DNA of 64,000 bases from Misgurnus anguillicaudatus (GCF_027580225.2 NW_027395277.1:992001-1056000); one strand, 5' to 3'. Shown: positions 47,885 to 63,415, numbered from the stretch's first letter. Notes: generated from the sequence alone by a model not told the origin. Made by a program: numbers and translations.

Positions 47885-49767
47885 ATGCAACAGTAAATAA
47901 TATCAAAGCGCATGCGCTGACATGCTTACGTAAAGTATAATCGTGTTTCTAAACGCAACAGTGCATGAAATCAAGTCTGTGTAGCTAAAAGCATTCACGG
48001 CACACACTTGACACTTTCCATAAATAAGGTCAAAGCCTTAGACTGTGAAGTCTAAAGCTGTGGAGATTGTTGAAAAGGCAGGAAAATCATGCAAAGAGTA
48101 CAAACTTTTCACATAAGGTTTATTTTGCAAGATAAAGTTTATATAACACATCATAGTTTACACAGCTAACACATGCTTCATGCACAGTGTATTGTATGAT
48201 CCTATACTCATGTAAAGCAGCTGATGAAGGTGTGGGATGGTTGGATGGATGGATGGATGAATGTGTAGAGAGAGCGAGATGGGGAGGAGTAAATAAAGAA
48301 CATTGATCCATCCTGTCAATTTAGACAAGATGTTACACTCTTGCAATCAGTGTGTGTATACTGGTTTGGTTATACTTGCAAAGGATAAATCTATACTGTG
48401 AATTATGCAATACTTTAGTATGTCAGTATAGACACAGACAACACCTTCATTCAGCAGTGGCCGGTAACTTCGGTGGGGCACAAATGCAAAACATGCATGT
48501 AGCCTGTGGCTCGTCATGTCAAAATATGTGTTCGGCGTGTCCGCCCCTAACACACCTGACTGATTCAATGCTTCCGTGTTCGGAAGTATTTTAACTTCAG
48601 AAATGTTACACAAATGTTACAAAAAAGGAACGGTGTTGACTTCACACACATATCTTAACCAGCAGACACTGGACTGGACTCTCACGAAGGCTTTTGTGCA
48701 AACTCGACATTAAGCAACACAGCTGGATGCAATGAGAAACAAACAGATCCCTGCTGAAACAGCTGATTGTGACCGTAGCAGGCATATAAACAACATACTT
48801 ATAATACATTCACACATACTCCATAACTGAGTGCCCACACCTAAATCTTATTGGTCCAAAAACCATAATCCAAAATCTCTGATTGGCTGTAATCGTGCTG
48901 CTGAATGCAGAGTTTCTTTTTAAGAAAGATAAAAACTTTGCATTACACCTTTCAAAGACACTAGCTTTGGGTCTTTATCGAAAAAATAACCTTCACCTTC
49001 ATCATCAGGATGCACTGAGTGCGTATTTTGTTTGTGTCTCACACACAGTTTTATGGGAGTCTTATCTGAGTTTGTGTCAGTATAATCGTTGCTGACCCAG
49101 GGGAGAGAGAGGAGATGAAGGTGCGTCTGAGACTCCAGCCTGGAGAGAAATACAGGTGATGAAATCTTAACAAGAGAAAGCGTCCCTGGTGAAGGACACA
49201 AACACAGCACTCAAGCCATATATTTGTCCACCTAAATAGTGTGCAGTTACCCGAATCAGACGGACATAGAGAGAGGAAGAGATAAGGAGGAGTTTGGTTA
49301 TTGTTTTCTGTCTGAAGATAATGCTCCTCTTAGAGGTCCTCTACGTGCTTTTGTGATTCAAATCTTTAATGTATTAAGTCGCGCTTTAATATTACAGATA
49401 AACCTGCTGTTCAGTGTCCACATATAAAACACAATAATAAGTCGTTTTATAGGTTTTGAGGTCATTACATTACCTGAAGACTCACAGCTTATCCAAAAAC
49501 TGTCACAGCAAAGCACAATCAAATCAATTATTTGTGCTGCAACCGAGATCTTGTTATTATTTTATGTGTCTTCCAGACAGCAATGGTGTGAATTTTACAA
49601 AGAATGTCAATAATATTCCTGGGTCATTTTCATTGCCACCACAACTTTCCTAAAGCAAACTTTAATTTTTTATCTTTGCTTTTGGTGTGAAATGTGACAT
49701 AGACACTGTGATGATATTAAACAAAGCATACAGAGATTCAGATATCTCAGCAAAGTAAAGTCTAATG
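47885..49767. other. Intron 1, no gene seen
   Basis: Short GGAT repeat at 48,240-48,262. No coding exon supported. Confidence 0.5.
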
Positions 49768-50185
49768 CAGGGTTCACAACAGACGCAGTAGAGGCGGCAA
49801 GCACGAGTGATTTACATGTTAAGTCAATGCAAAGACGTGATTAGGCATCCTGTGGCGCGAATGGCGCATTCCGCGCGAATTAAGCGTTGCTGCGGGAAAC
49901 GCGTGAGTTGAAAAATCGGAACTTCGGTAGATTTCCGTGCCGCGTTAACCAATCAGGACCCTGCTGTAGTAGTGACGTGATTAGCAAGCGAAGTGGTGGA
50001 GTCTCAGCGGAGTCGCAGAAGCCCCTCCCATGACACGAATTTCTGCGTGAATGTCTCGATAGACTAGAATTTCACTCGCGGCTTTCACGCGCGAAAAAAG
50101 CTAGTAAACTCAAATGTTTAATCGTCCAACTACGTGCGAATAGCACATTTTTGCCGCCTCTACCGCGGCTGGTGTGAATGCACAA
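49768..50185. mobile_element. MITE with GCCGCCTCTACCGCGG ends
   Basis: Left GGGTTCACAACAGACGCAGT, right CTACCGCGGCTGGTGTGAAT. Same family as 42.8 kb, and the two internal sequences are alike. Confidence 0.75.
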
Positions 50186-51703
50186 TAACACTAAAAGTCA
50201 AAAATATGAACTCAATCATTTCTCATCAGATTAAAGCATCTAAGCTGTGCTATCCACATTCCTGTTACAGTCTATATTTTTCTTTATGTCAACAACATTG
50301 TGTCTATTCTTATTTTTAAAATTTAAATTTGAAATGAGACAAATATATTTAGTAAACTAATTTGAGCTACTAAAGAACATCCAAGCAAAACGTTTTCTTG
50401 TGGCTGTCTTTCTTCTTCATGTCATAGAGATATTGTGATTGTAGTAGTCTTATCAGTGGTATGAAAAGATGACTACATCTCAAGTGCATTAAAGTCACAC
50501 ACACTGACTGACTCTTTATCATTTACTGGCAGTATAGTTTGAGCTCCAGAGTTTACTGCATTAAAAATCGATGTTTAGTCCTTTTTCCTATCACGACTCT
50601 GTCTAATTTTACACTTTAAGAGGTTAAACCATCTCGGTGGGACAGCAATATCAAAACCTGTTTAATTCTCAAAACATATACCTCCATGCATGTATGTAAA
50701 TAAACATAATAAAACATGATATATGATATAGCACCTTATTTATCAGACGGGGACTGAAATTGTTCTTGCATCACAGTATCCATGTTTACAACATGATATA
50801 AATATATACAAACTGATGCATTCAAAAATTTGTCAAATTCACCATTTTATACTTTTGGCCTATGTGCCAAAAACAGTGCAATGAATGAATGGTGTTAACA
50901 ATTTAGGAGCTTATATGCAAAGGCAGCTCTACGCCACCTCCATCAAAAATGAGATAATGACATTGACCGAATACGGGAATACCGCTTTGTTATCAGAATC
51001 AGCTAAACGCGTCATCAACTTTGTGCACTAAGTGTACAAAAGGTGAATTAGATGAACAATGGTGTCCAAAGCGACAGTGGGTCACATTCAAACTTGTGAG
51101 TCGCTTGTGAGTACTTGGATCTGAATACAACCCGAATATGGTGGTGACATGGATCGCAGCGCCCCGCAGTGCTTTACTTTCTTAGTTTTTACATTCTTGT
51201 TTTCAATATTTGCAATATTTCTAGTTGCATCTCTATTAGGGCTGGGTCAGAATATTCGATTATTCGAATATTCGTTCTGTGAGATGGCATTCCATTTTTA
51301 AATTTTGAGATTCGAATATTCATTTGTTTTCTTTTCAACATTATTAGCGTTAATGCAGAGTCTGCCAAGCAAGAAGTGCACTTTACGCTCCCGCTCTATA
51401 GGTGGCGGTGTGGCGCTGAGTACCTGGCTTGCAACTGCCACCAAACCCCACAAGAAGAAGATTGCGCACGTTTGGCTAGGCTTGACTGCATTAACGTTAA
51501 TAATGTTGTCAATAACATTAAAAATCTTGCAAAAACAGATTAACCTGCTTCACAAGACATCAATATGTCACCAGGAGTCATGAAGATTACTTTTGTGTTG
51601 GATATATCTGCTTTTGAGCTCACAAAAAGGCAGATCCAATGATTTGCATTAAACTTGATATTGAAAGTATGCTACCGCGTTCTTTATTTATTATAGTTCT
51701 AGT
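50186..51703. other. Intron 1, no gene seen
   Basis: A partial repeat with GGGCTGGGTCAGAATATTCG starts near 51,239. A frame at 51,305-51,583 has no family features. Confidence 0.45.
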
Positions 51704-52020
51704 GCTGGGCAAAGATTAATCGCGATTAATCGCATACAAAATAAAAGTTCATTTTTGCATAAAATATGTGTGTGTGTGCAGTGTGTAATTATTATGTATA
51801 TTTAAACACTCACACATACATATATACATTTCAGATTTTTTTTTTTAAATGTATATATAATATAAAATATATAAAATTCAAATAAATATATATACACACA
51901 TGTAAATGTTTCTTTAATATATACATGAATGTGTGTGTATTTATATATACATAATATATTGTGTATAATGCTAAAAATCACTTTTATTTTGTATGCGATT
52001 AATCTTTGCCCAGCACTATT
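51704..52020. mobile_element. MITE with AGTGCTGGGCAAAG ends
   Basis: Left AGTGCTGGGCAAAGATTAAT and right ATTAATCTTTGCCCAGCACT are a perfect inverted pair. The interior is TG/TA-rich. No clear target duplication. Confidence 0.8.
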
Positions 52021-52919
52021 GTTAAACTCTGTTCATTTATTTTTCGTTCTTCCTTTATTTAAATAGCAGCACAATAATTACTAACACTGTAAAGGGTAGG
52101 CTAATTTCTGATTAGGAAGTGATTTTGTATGTTAAAAAAATAAACAATTGACATTAAAGTGAAATTACTGAAACTAAACGTAAGAGCCTAATAAAAAAAA
52201 CTGCTTATTTACAAGAAAACATGTCAGATGCACTTAGAGGGTTTTGCATCTGAACTCCTCTGTTATTTTCAAAACATTTGGTTATTTGTACAAGTGGACC
52301 ACATGGAAAAATATATAAATTATGTTAAAAAATATTTTGAGACCACTTTAAAATCGTTTTGTCAGTTCTAACTCCATTTCTGGCTTTCTCTGTCATCTGT
52401 GTGTCATATGATATTACAATTGGCTGTGCTCATTCACTTCAGGATTTGATAATGGACCAGATTGCGCTTTGAGAGAAAAGGAGAAATAAATGCGTACAAG
52501 AAGGTGAACTCTCCATCTGAAGTCTGAAAGCTCTCCTGAATGGATCTCCAGTAACCAAACACATCCTGCGCTCAAATATCCAGGGCTTTTATGTAACCTA
52601 CTCGTGTCGTTCTCCTTAAACATTCAAAGCTTTTTAAAATACTCATCTGACTCATTAAACTCTGTAGCTTTTATGCAGATGGGAATTCAAATGCAACATG
52701 CATTACTCTTCACTTATGTCCTGCACTTGACTGTCAACAAGGCGGCCAAAAATAAATCAATAAAAAAAGTATAAAGAAGAAAAGTAAAATAATTATTGGT
52801 TATCCACACAACCACGCGTACACAACAGCAGCCAAAAAAGGCTCAACTTATTCTCTAATATGATGATGATGACACAACGTGATGTAATTTCTATTAAATT
52901 TGCATACTAGGGTCTTTAC
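52021..52919. other. Intron 1 next to exon 1
   Basis: Unique sequence starting with the exon 1 donor. No repeat recognised. Confidence 0.5.
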
Positions 52920-52956
52920 CATGTGTGACAGCGGCATCTGATGAACAAATCGCCAT
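52920..52956 (-). CDS. syt7: syt7 exon 1, coding part (start codon and luminal N-terminus)
   Basis: The exon reads MAICSSDAAVTH followed by one extra base (G), then a donor GTAAAG at 52,919. The leftover G joins the GC that opens the transmembrane exon to make a glycine codon, so phase and frame fit exactly. The ATG sits in a strong initiation context (CGCCATGGCG). The mammalian protein also has a short N-terminal luminal peptide of about 16 residues before the hydrophobic VLLVS segment; here it is 18. The peptide itself has no clear similarity to the mammalian one, so the call rests on phase, context and position. The same frame stays open upstream to an ATG at 53,082 in a weaker context, so an N-terminus longer by 42 residues is possible. 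Confidence 0.7.
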
Positions 52957-53082
52957 GGCGACGCACTGAGCCGGAACGCTGAAATTCTGCTGCGGGGTCC
53001 GCGAGCAACCCGAAGTTTCGCTCCAGGACTTCAACACAATTTTTGTGTGTTTGACAAAGATGGCAGCGTTACATAACCACAT
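52957..53082 (-). promoter_or_regulatory. syt7: Probable 5' leader of syt7 exon 1
   Basis: This stretch directly precedes the proposed start codon and is richer in G, C and CpG than its surroundings (for example CTCGCGGACCCCGCAGCAG on the minus strand). An in-frame ATG at 53,082 begins a continuous frame through it, so part may be translated. No TATA box or clear initiator was recognised, and the transcription start is unknown. Confidence 0.35.
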
Positions 53083-53815
53083 CTCTGACCAGTTTAATAT
53101 TGTGATCTTTATTACCGAGCATTATCTTAAATTAAGGCACCAAAATCAAATTATTAGACCCCTGCTGCAGGCTGAATGAAATATTAATTACATCTAAGAT
53201 GATTGAACACTTTAACAGTCATAATACCTTATTAGTTTCGGCCCCTTCGAACTGAATTTCTCCTGTGGCTGTTCTGGACCAAGATGCTACTGCTCGGTTC
53301 TACAGGCTTGTTGTCATGGATACCATAATTTAATCTTTTCCTCTGTAAGTCACATGAACCTGACGTCCCAAGTGTGCGGTTTGAGATCAGTGATGATGGT
53401 TCACATGTGGGTTTGGGTCAGTGTCATTCATTCTTTCACTTTTGTCATCTAATAATACAATCTCGCTGTCTCCGTCTCTCTGGACTTCTCAGTAAAACGT
53501 CAGATGGGAACCAAATCTCATAGAGATAAGATGATCAGACTATTAAACCCAAACAATCGCATCCATTACCATGCTAGATGATGTCACTTCTGAACAGATT
53601 TCCTGATGCTATTGTGATAACTATCAATTTCAACACGTACATTACACGTCATATCCTGATCTCACGTGTCTTTACAGGCCCTTATGGATGTGTGTGAACG
53701 GACGCACAAAAAATCAGTGTGAATGAACCCAAATCAAACAATCCTGGACACATTATCAGTGCATTTTCCAAATCTCTGTGTGAAGTGGCTAGAGACACAC
53801 AGAACGACAGATAAA
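53083..53815. other. Upstream of syt7 exon 1; possible promoter
   Basis: Repeat-free. The stretch 53,090-53,230 is AT-rich with homeodomain-type cores (CTTAAATTAAGG, ATATTAATTACATC). It would hold the core promoter if exon 1 is right, but no promoter element is certain. Confidence 0.3.
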
Positions 53816-55850
<2,035 letters not shown>

Positions 55851-56834
55851 CATTCTCTAACGCTCAATGTGAATTGGTCATTGTGGATGGCTGTCAGTGT
55901 AAAGGATGCTTTAATAATCAGTTTATCCATTAGTGCCATGATTACTGATCGTTTAAAGGTCAGATGTTTTTCTCCTTCTGTTATCTTCATAACTTCTCAT
56001 GTTTAACTCATGGTCATCTGTTACAGCCTGACTCGCCCACTCACGCTCTCTCTCTCTGTTATTTCTTCACCGTTCACTAATCCTCTGTGTTTATCAGTTC
56101 ATCCCTCTGCTCTCGTCTCTATATTCTGTTCATTTAATAATTTACCGTCATCTACCGCTGTACAGTAGTTTCTCTCTCACTCGCTCTCCGTCTCGCTCTG
56201 TTGTTTCTTGATAAAGCCACAGAGATATAAAGTAACAGATAAACTCTCCGGCCGACTCTCCTGCCCCGCGGGGACGAGAGAAAGACGACAGAGAGGGAAA
56301 CAGTAAGAGACTTACAGAAGTTCAACAGGAAGATAAAGAGTTTATAATGCTGTTACAGAAAACACACATTCATGGGTGTGTCTTCATTTACGGGACTGTT
56401 TACATTTATGCGTTTTGCAGATGCTTTTATCCAAAGCATTGGAAGTGCATTATAAGCTATATATAAGTATATTAAGAATGGAACGCATTAAAAATGCTCT
56501 ACAAACTAGAGGGGCATCTTGCACTCTTCTCAAACACTTCTTCACAGTTTAACTAGTTAATAGGTTAAAATGTTCATTAACAATGTCCAACTTTAGACAT
56601 TTTTAAAACGTTGCAGACCACAGGCTTATGTTAAGATTTTAGGGAAGTCACACTACTAGGTGGCCATCTTTGCAATGCCTGTGGAAAGTTTTTTTCAGTT
56701 ATGCAAGACTAAAGTCTCAGATATCTTAAAATTGTGTTAAACATATTTCTGACCAAAAATTAAACATGACATCAACAGTACCATTATTTTTCTAGGTCAT
56801 TTAAGCTATGTTTTCAAGCGCCTCACACAACAAT
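55851..56834. other. Upstream DNA, SINE tail fragment
   Basis: Mostly unique. At 56,409-56,450 an inverted SINE tail (GCAGATGCTTTTATCCAAAG) is present without its head. Confidence 0.55.
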
Positions 56835-57640
56835 AAACTGTAAAAAATATGGACAAAGTGTCCGTGGCGTCACCCATAGGTTATTGAAGAGCTTTTTTGT
56901 AGCCAATAGTTGGCGTGGCCTGCCATCGCTATCTTGGCATCACATCAGCGCACATCACTTGCAGATAACCACACCTCTGCCACCGCCTCAGTCATTCAAG
57001 GGGTTCCCCAAGGCTCTGTCCTCAGCCCCCTCCTCTTTACCATCTACATCCTTCCCCTTAGTCAGCTACTCAGTCACTGCAACCTGGAGTTCCACTGCTA
57101 TGCTGATGACACGCAGATCTACCTCAGCACCACAACCCCACACAATCATCCCCTCTCCCACATCAACTTCTGTCTGTCGGCTATTAAAACCTGGATGCAA
57201 CAGAACTTCCTCAAACTCAACAGCGATAAAATGGAATTCCTCCTAATAGAGAAATTCCTCCTCCTTCTTCTTTCACCTCTGCAACATCGCCAAAATCAGA
57301 CCCCAGACCCAAAATCAATTATCCATGAAAAGCGCCATATAAATTAAATGTATTATTATTATTATAACCGAAAATGGGTAAAGAGGTGGGACATGGGTGA
57401 AGCTGAACTGGCTGGTTGCTAAACTATGCCCATCTAGTTCAACGGTAGTAACAGCAGTGGCCAAAAACACTTTTTGCACCAGGCTGTAAACACATTTATT
57501 TCTGCTGTAAAGTTGAGCATTTTAACATGGGAGTCTATGGGGATTGACTCCCTTTTGGAGCCTCTAGTGGTCAGTCGATGATTTGCAGTTTAAGTCACTT
57601 CCATGTTGGCATCACAAAATCATAAGGTTGCCGCTTGCAC
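56835..57640. repeat. Interspersed repeat (GAAGCCAATAG family), interrupted
   Basis: Left ACTGTAAAAAATATGGAC and CGTCACCCATAGG, right TTTAAGTCACTTCCATGTTG. It is split by the LINE fragment at 56,971-57,363. Confidence 0.75.
56971..57363 (+). mobile_element. 5'-truncated non-LTR retrotransposon (reverse transcriptase fragment)
   Basis: Encodes GVPQGSVLSPLLFTIYILPL and CYADDTQIYLS, the reverse transcriptase palm motifs including the catalytic YADD, then IKTWMQQNFLKLNSDKMEFL. It ends with CGCCATATAAATTAAATG and ATT repeats, a tail type seen in fish L2/Rex-like LINEs. It is flanked by ATAACC on both sides (56,965-56,970 and 57,364-57,369). Only a small piece of the element was copied, so it was dead on arrival. 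Confidence 0.88.
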
Positions 57641-58209
57641 ACAACTCTGGACAGAGCTCCTCCCCCAGAGAACCATCAGTCTTTATTGATTGATGATTGG
57701 TTCTTTTAACTGGAAAGCAGGACATCCCTCGCTCGAGCGATCATATTGAGCATTGTACTGTCCCTTATTCATAGTAATAGGAGTGCACAATTTTGTTATA
57801 TCCAGTATCTTTAAGTGTGCATAACAGACAACAATTAATGAAGTAAACGGTAAAAGAAAAAGGACTTAATGTGACCTTCAAAGAACAAGAACTTGAAATC
57901 AGACCCCTAGAACAAAAACTGCAGTAAAATCTGTCCTTGTGCCCTGAAATGAACACATAAGATATTTAGCATAAATAGCCTGCGGTGCTGGAGTTTGTGA
58001 AGAAGGTTCTGGTTTATTCTGACAGGACTCAAGTGGCTCCGTGGGACCCAAATACACACAACCAAACACATCACAAACAAATGTCATTGTCGGCTCTCTC
58101 AGGACAGAAAAACGTTTCTGACATCTCAATTATACCTAACCCACATCATACCATCCCTGTTTTACTAAATAAGAAAACAGAAATCATGTCATAATTAACA
58201 AAAAAATTA
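57641..58209. other. Upstream DNA, no gene seen
   Basis: Unique AT-rich sequence. Confidence 0.45.
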
Positions 58210-59445
58210 ACAAGTGGTGAGATTATGAATTGCAACCAACAGCTCACCCCTCAATTTCAAAACGCATATGGTAGCCGCCACAGGACAAACATGTCATCTG
58301 AGAAAACGTAGGGAAGAACCATAGACTGTAAAAAATATGGACGTAGTGTCTGTGACGTCACCCACAGGTTTGTAAAGAGCTTTTTTGAAGCCAATAGTTA
58401 GCGGGGCTTGCCAGCGGCATCTTAGCAACGCGTCATTCGCGGATAACCAAAAATGGGTAAAAAGGCGGGACGTGGGTGAAGCTGAAGTGGCTGGTTGCTG
58501 AAACCACGCCCCCCTAGCTCGACTCTAGTGACAGCAGTGGCAGTTCACCCGTCACTAAAGTGTCCACGCCCTTAATTATGCAGAACTTTAAAGGTGCTCA
58601 AAGCAAATTCAGGCGTTTTAGACCATAAAACATTGTTTGTTACATACAGCAAACATCTGCTTGCTGCCTGTCCGCTGATCAAACTGTAAAAAAAGCGATC
58701 TCTGTAGACAGCCTTCACAAACTGCAATAAAAACTAATTGGCCAAACCTACCACCAGAAACGATAACAAAGTGTTCCAGCCAAAAAACGACAAGAAGGAT
58801 TTGGGGGTGGAGGTTAGGCGCGTTCATGAAAGCACGGAAGGGAGGGGGGCGGGGAGGAGTTAGCTAAGCTCTGTTTGTTTGAAAACAGTTCAAACATCAA
58901 CAAAAAGTAACGTCACACAGATTCGCTTAGAGCGCCTTTGAGGGTTATTAGAATTTAAACAGACGAGTTACACAAAAAATGTACCCCCTTCACAGTTGTC
59001 ATGAAGGGAAGAATTACCTATATAGACCAAAAACACGTTTTGTTCCAGGCTGTAAACACATTATTTTTTGCTGTAAAGTTGGGCATTTTAACATGGGGGT
59101 CTTTGGGATTTACTACCTTTAGGAGTCAGCCTCTAGTGGTCCGTTGATGAAATGCAGTTTAAGGCACTTCCGTATTAACTTCATCAGCGAGATCAAAAGG
59201 TAGCCCCTCGGACGAAATACGCTCTATAAAGCAGTTTGTCTGTTTAAAGCTACTGTAGAAACATGACCATGACTTCCATGTAAGATGACCCACAAGTATG
59301 TAAATTAAAACGGCTCATTCTAAGCTAATAAAAACTATCAAGTTCATTTTGTAAGGTCTTTATACACCACTGATTATTTAGTTATGTATATTATATTGCA
59401 TTTCTGTCAAGAGTTTCTTCTCAAAGTTACACAACGCACCATTAA
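58210..59445. repeat. Degraded AGGTGCAGTGTGTAA-family MITE with a nested repeat
   Basis: GTGGTGAGATTATGAATTGC on the left and AAGTTACACAACGCACCATT on the right match the element at 22.8 kb. From about 58,318 to 59,230 it contains a copy of the GAAGCCAATAG repeat (CTGTAAAAAATATGGACGTA). Confidence 0.65.
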
Positions 59446-61071
59446 ATGCGTCAAAATGTAACATTTCTGCCTGAAGGGCCGAGTTTACATTTTTCCGTGT
59501 CCACGCAGCTTTTTTAAGTATACTCACTTGGGCTTCACCGCGGCTACGAAAAATAGCCGATCCACCATTGCAAACACAGTTTAGAACAAACAACAAGAAA
59601 ACAAAGAACAGGAATCAAACATTATGGTAACGAACATGCTCCACAGCTTTCGGCTTGTGTTATTGTTTATAGTGTCCTGTCTATTTTCATGCGCCGTTAT
59701 ACGCGGACTGATGACGAAAATTACATCATGCGGACGGCCCTAGTATACCTTCGGCTTAAGACATACCTGACACTTTATTATATAAATCCTGATTATTAGC
59801 TTTTTTTATTGCGAATCATAGTACAGAGAACAAATTGGCTAATTCGTATAAATTAGTACAAAGTGAATCGTACAAAACGTATGATTTTATAAAAAAAATA
59901 CAATAATAAAACTAGGGCTGTGCGATAATTTGCATGCAATATCATGCGCATCTCATCAGTAAAGCCAGTTCCTTGATTATTAGTAAATCGCCATCACCTG
60001 CTATTCAAATGGAGCGGCATTTACTACACAAAGCCGTAGTTCACTGACAAGCTGGGCCATATCGCATACATGTCGCAGGGGATACGTCCTCAATAATTAA
60101 TGCGAAATTGCCCCAAATGTCAGTAAACTACACAAAATATGTATTGCTATGAGATTGTGTTGTATTGTTTATGTACTTGTTCAATAGCAGATTTTTGTTT
60201 ATTTTTAACAAAAAAAAATGGATTACATCTTTAATGAAAAGTCACTAATCCAGCTAACTACCAAAATGAGCTTGGACCAGCTAATGAACCGTTTGGGCCA
60301 GCTGGAAACCATATAAAACCATATACCAGCATAAGCCGGTTATAGCTGGATTTCCAGCGGGGAAAGCAGCCCATTTGGCTTCTAAAAGTCATTTGCTCCA
60401 CAAACCGAGACATTTCTCGGTTCATGTCCTAGATTCCCTCAAAACACATGTTTACTGCCACATACACACAACACATAAACCATACACACTCTAAACCAGA
60501 CAGAATCCACTCGCCGTAAACAAATTACTGATGATTAATCAGCACCTGGTGCCCTCTCTCTCTCTTTTTCTATCTCTCTCATTGAATTATAGTGCCATGT
60601 AAAGCATGTTTTATTATAAGTTCACACATATAACCCAGAAGGGAGCTATAGTACCTGCATCCCTGCCCTAAAACACAACATTGACTGAGGCAGAGTCCCG
60701 GCCGCCCCTGAAGTCCATAAAACACCCCGTAAAACCGCCGACTGCAGACACAACAGCCAATCCATCATCTGTTCACAGGTCGCCTGCACACCTGCATGTG
60801 TGTCATATAAGTGTGTCTGAATCTCAGCAGGCAGTCGGCCTCATCATACGCTGCCTTCTGGCTCTCTCGCTTTCTTGCTCTTTGATTTTCTTAGTGCCTG
60901 ATTGTTGCTGGTGAATCTAAAAAAAGTTGATGTAACTTATATAACTAAATACAACTTAGAAATAACCTTTTTTTAAACAAATGAAGACTAAACAGAAACT
61001 GGAAACAAATGTACAGGACAAAACAAATGGATTTAAAAATGGATTTACAGAACTAAAATAACCTGATTAGG
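59446..61071. other. Upstream DNA with repeat fragments
   Basis: 59,912-60,160 begins TAGGGCTGTGCGATAATTTG, a hAT-like end without its partner. 60,285-60,365 has AGCTGGAAACC and GGTTATAGCTGGATTTCCAG of a common fish repeat. No gene. Confidence 0.5.
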
Positions 61072-61790
61072 GTTCCCACACCTTAGTTAACTTCAAATTC
61101 AAGGACCTTTCAAGGACTTTCCAGGTACAATACCCTCAAATTCAAGGAGTAAATGTGGGGACACATTTCAAGTGAGAGCAAGGTTACATCGTGTTACTTT
61201 TTAAGATACATTGTTATAGTTCCCTTTCGAGGGAACTCACGCTGCGTCACTGCGGTGACACTTTGGGGACGCCTCCAGGGGTAAGTGCGTCTGAATGTGT
61301 ATATCAAATTGAACCAATGATGAGGCTTAACAACAAAGACAGGGTGACGCGGGAGCCAGAAAGTATATCACTATCTGAAATATTGTCAAAGACGGCGTTA
61401 CAGGGATGCAGTAAGTATGGTAAGGGAGACACAGCGTCTCGTTCCCTTCTAAGGGAACAACAGTTACATACGTAACCCGAGACGTTTTCATGTGTCAAAC
61501 ACAACTATACAAAAAAGCATTTTGGTATGAATCAACATTCGCATACAGAAGATATAAGCATTTAAAGCGAACCGTTTAGCACGTGTGCTTAAAAAGTCTA
61601 GAAGTTTTATAATATCATCCTACACTACACAGGGAATATGGATTTTTTTTTCCCAGAAAACTTCTTGCATAAAATAGATTCAAGCACTTTCAATGACCAC
61701 AGTATGTATATTTTCAAAAACCTCCCAAGGCCTTGAATTTTTTTCCAGATTCACAAACTTTCAAGGATTTCAAGGACCCTTGGGAACCCT
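61072..61790. mobile_element. GGGTTCCC-ended element with an inner insertion
   Basis: The outer pair is AGGGTTCCCACACCTT and AAGGACCCTTGGGAACCCT. The inner segment, about 61,215-61,485, has GTTCCCTTTCGAGGGAACTC and GTCTCGTTCCCTTCTAAGGG, a repeat with self-complementary ends. Confidence 0.6.
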
Positions 61791-62764
61791 GGATATTAGG
61801 GCACACTTAGGTGCTCGCTCCTCAGTGCTCACCATCAGAGTTTGACATTTTCTCAAGAACAAATGAAGGTTCTCGCCCCAGTGCCGGGTTTTCTTTAACC
61901 CTGACATTTGGTGTAATTGGTCAGCTGTGTGTCTGCGTCTAACCTCGTCTCCGGACATCACTATTGCAGTCTCATGCATGTGTTTATCGTATTTTTCTCA
62001 AGGCATTTCTAGCACATCGGGCTATTTGAGGAACCTGCACTTCAGCATCCTTAAAACAACACACAAATAATACAAATATCTCTCCTAAATAGTAATGACA
62101 TCAAATTGAGACTTTTGCAAAAGGGTAAAACCATACATAATTCTGCTCCATGTTTAAACATTTTGTGAAGACTGTAAAAAACCAACACTGTGGCAAGAGT
62201 TTAGGGGCGGGGCTACTATTGATCATACAGTAAAAGGACAGCGGTAATAAAGGTTGCGGTAGAAATATAAAAAACTCGTCAATCTGAAACTGAAGAATTA
62301 TAATAAGCTCTCTAGGGTGAATGTGACCTTCAGCCTCCACATCCAAGTCACAACACCCAATCAAAAGTGTGCAACAGCAGTGCTTCCAATTACTTCCCAA
62401 TGGATGAAAATCACATCTTGACCTACATTTATTATTGTTGAATAATCTGTGTCGCTTGGAAAAACATCACCTTGTGGAAGTGTAATGACTTGATTTTTCA
62501 GACCCCAGTAATCTCACTTGTCTCATAGAGTTTCATAAGAGATCTACATTATTTTGGAGAACAAATGTTTTTCTTGGTGGTTTTTCCAAGAATGAAATAA
62601 TGGGAAATACATAAAGACAAGCGACTGAGAGTCACAGGGACCCTAGCAGATTATTCATTATTTCATTGGAAAACAATGAAAAGAGGTAATTTTTCTGTCA
62701 GCAATAAGTTTGAAAAAATATGTGAAAATTAAACACATTCAGAGTATAATTTAGTTGTTCAGTG
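61791..62764. other. Upstream DNA, no gene seen
   Basis: Unique sequence; nothing coding supported. Confidence 0.45.
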
Positions 62765-63415
62765 CTGGTTTACTTCTCAGATTCGGCTGTTTCAAAGTTT
62801 AGGAGACTTTCTCGGGTTATGAGGTGTGTTTGTCCAAAAAAAACAGAAAAAAATATGTGAATAGTTAAGCTCAGAAAATTTACCTTTAGAGCATTTTTTA
62901 TGCAAAATTTGTTATCCTTGAGTGCTCCAGGGGTGAAGTATTTTTGAAGGCCAACCCCGATTCTCTCGTAAAAAGCATTATTGCAAAAAATAAGCTCTGT
63001 GTTTACCAAAAGCTTATGGCACTTACATGCTTTGTCCAACAAGATCCTCTTTACACAACTGTGAACACAACTTTTATCAATGTTAAGGTCTAAATGCGTC
63101 AACTGTAAAGCTAACCTCAGGCTCCAAGTGAACTACCACAGTCTCTCGACATCAACGTCACAACCAAGCTTCCGAAAAATCTTTCAAACTTTATTAAACA
63201 CATTTATAAACTTGTTCCCTGATAAGGAAATACACTGTGGATGAATGTTTGTTGGGAATTGTGTCAATGTTGCGTTGTTTTTGAGCTCTTTAATACTGAT
63301 GATGTTTCGAAATCTCGACAAAGTCTATAGTCCCATGTAGCAACTTGTTAGCAACCGCCATTTTAAAGAAACGTTAATGTTTCCCATACGGCAAAAAAAA
63401 TGCATTTCTTCGGCC
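62765..63415 (-). repeat. Interspersed repeat, uninterrupted inverted copy
   Basis: Reverse complement matches the broken copies at 20.6-23.5 and 43.5-44.4 kb (ATGTCGAGAGACTGTGG, CAATTCCCAACAAACATTCA). It serves as the pre-insertion reference for both. Confidence 0.7.

Noticed and set aside
51305..51583. 92-codon frame in intron 1
   Set aside because: It lies in or beside an interspersed repeat and shows no protein features.
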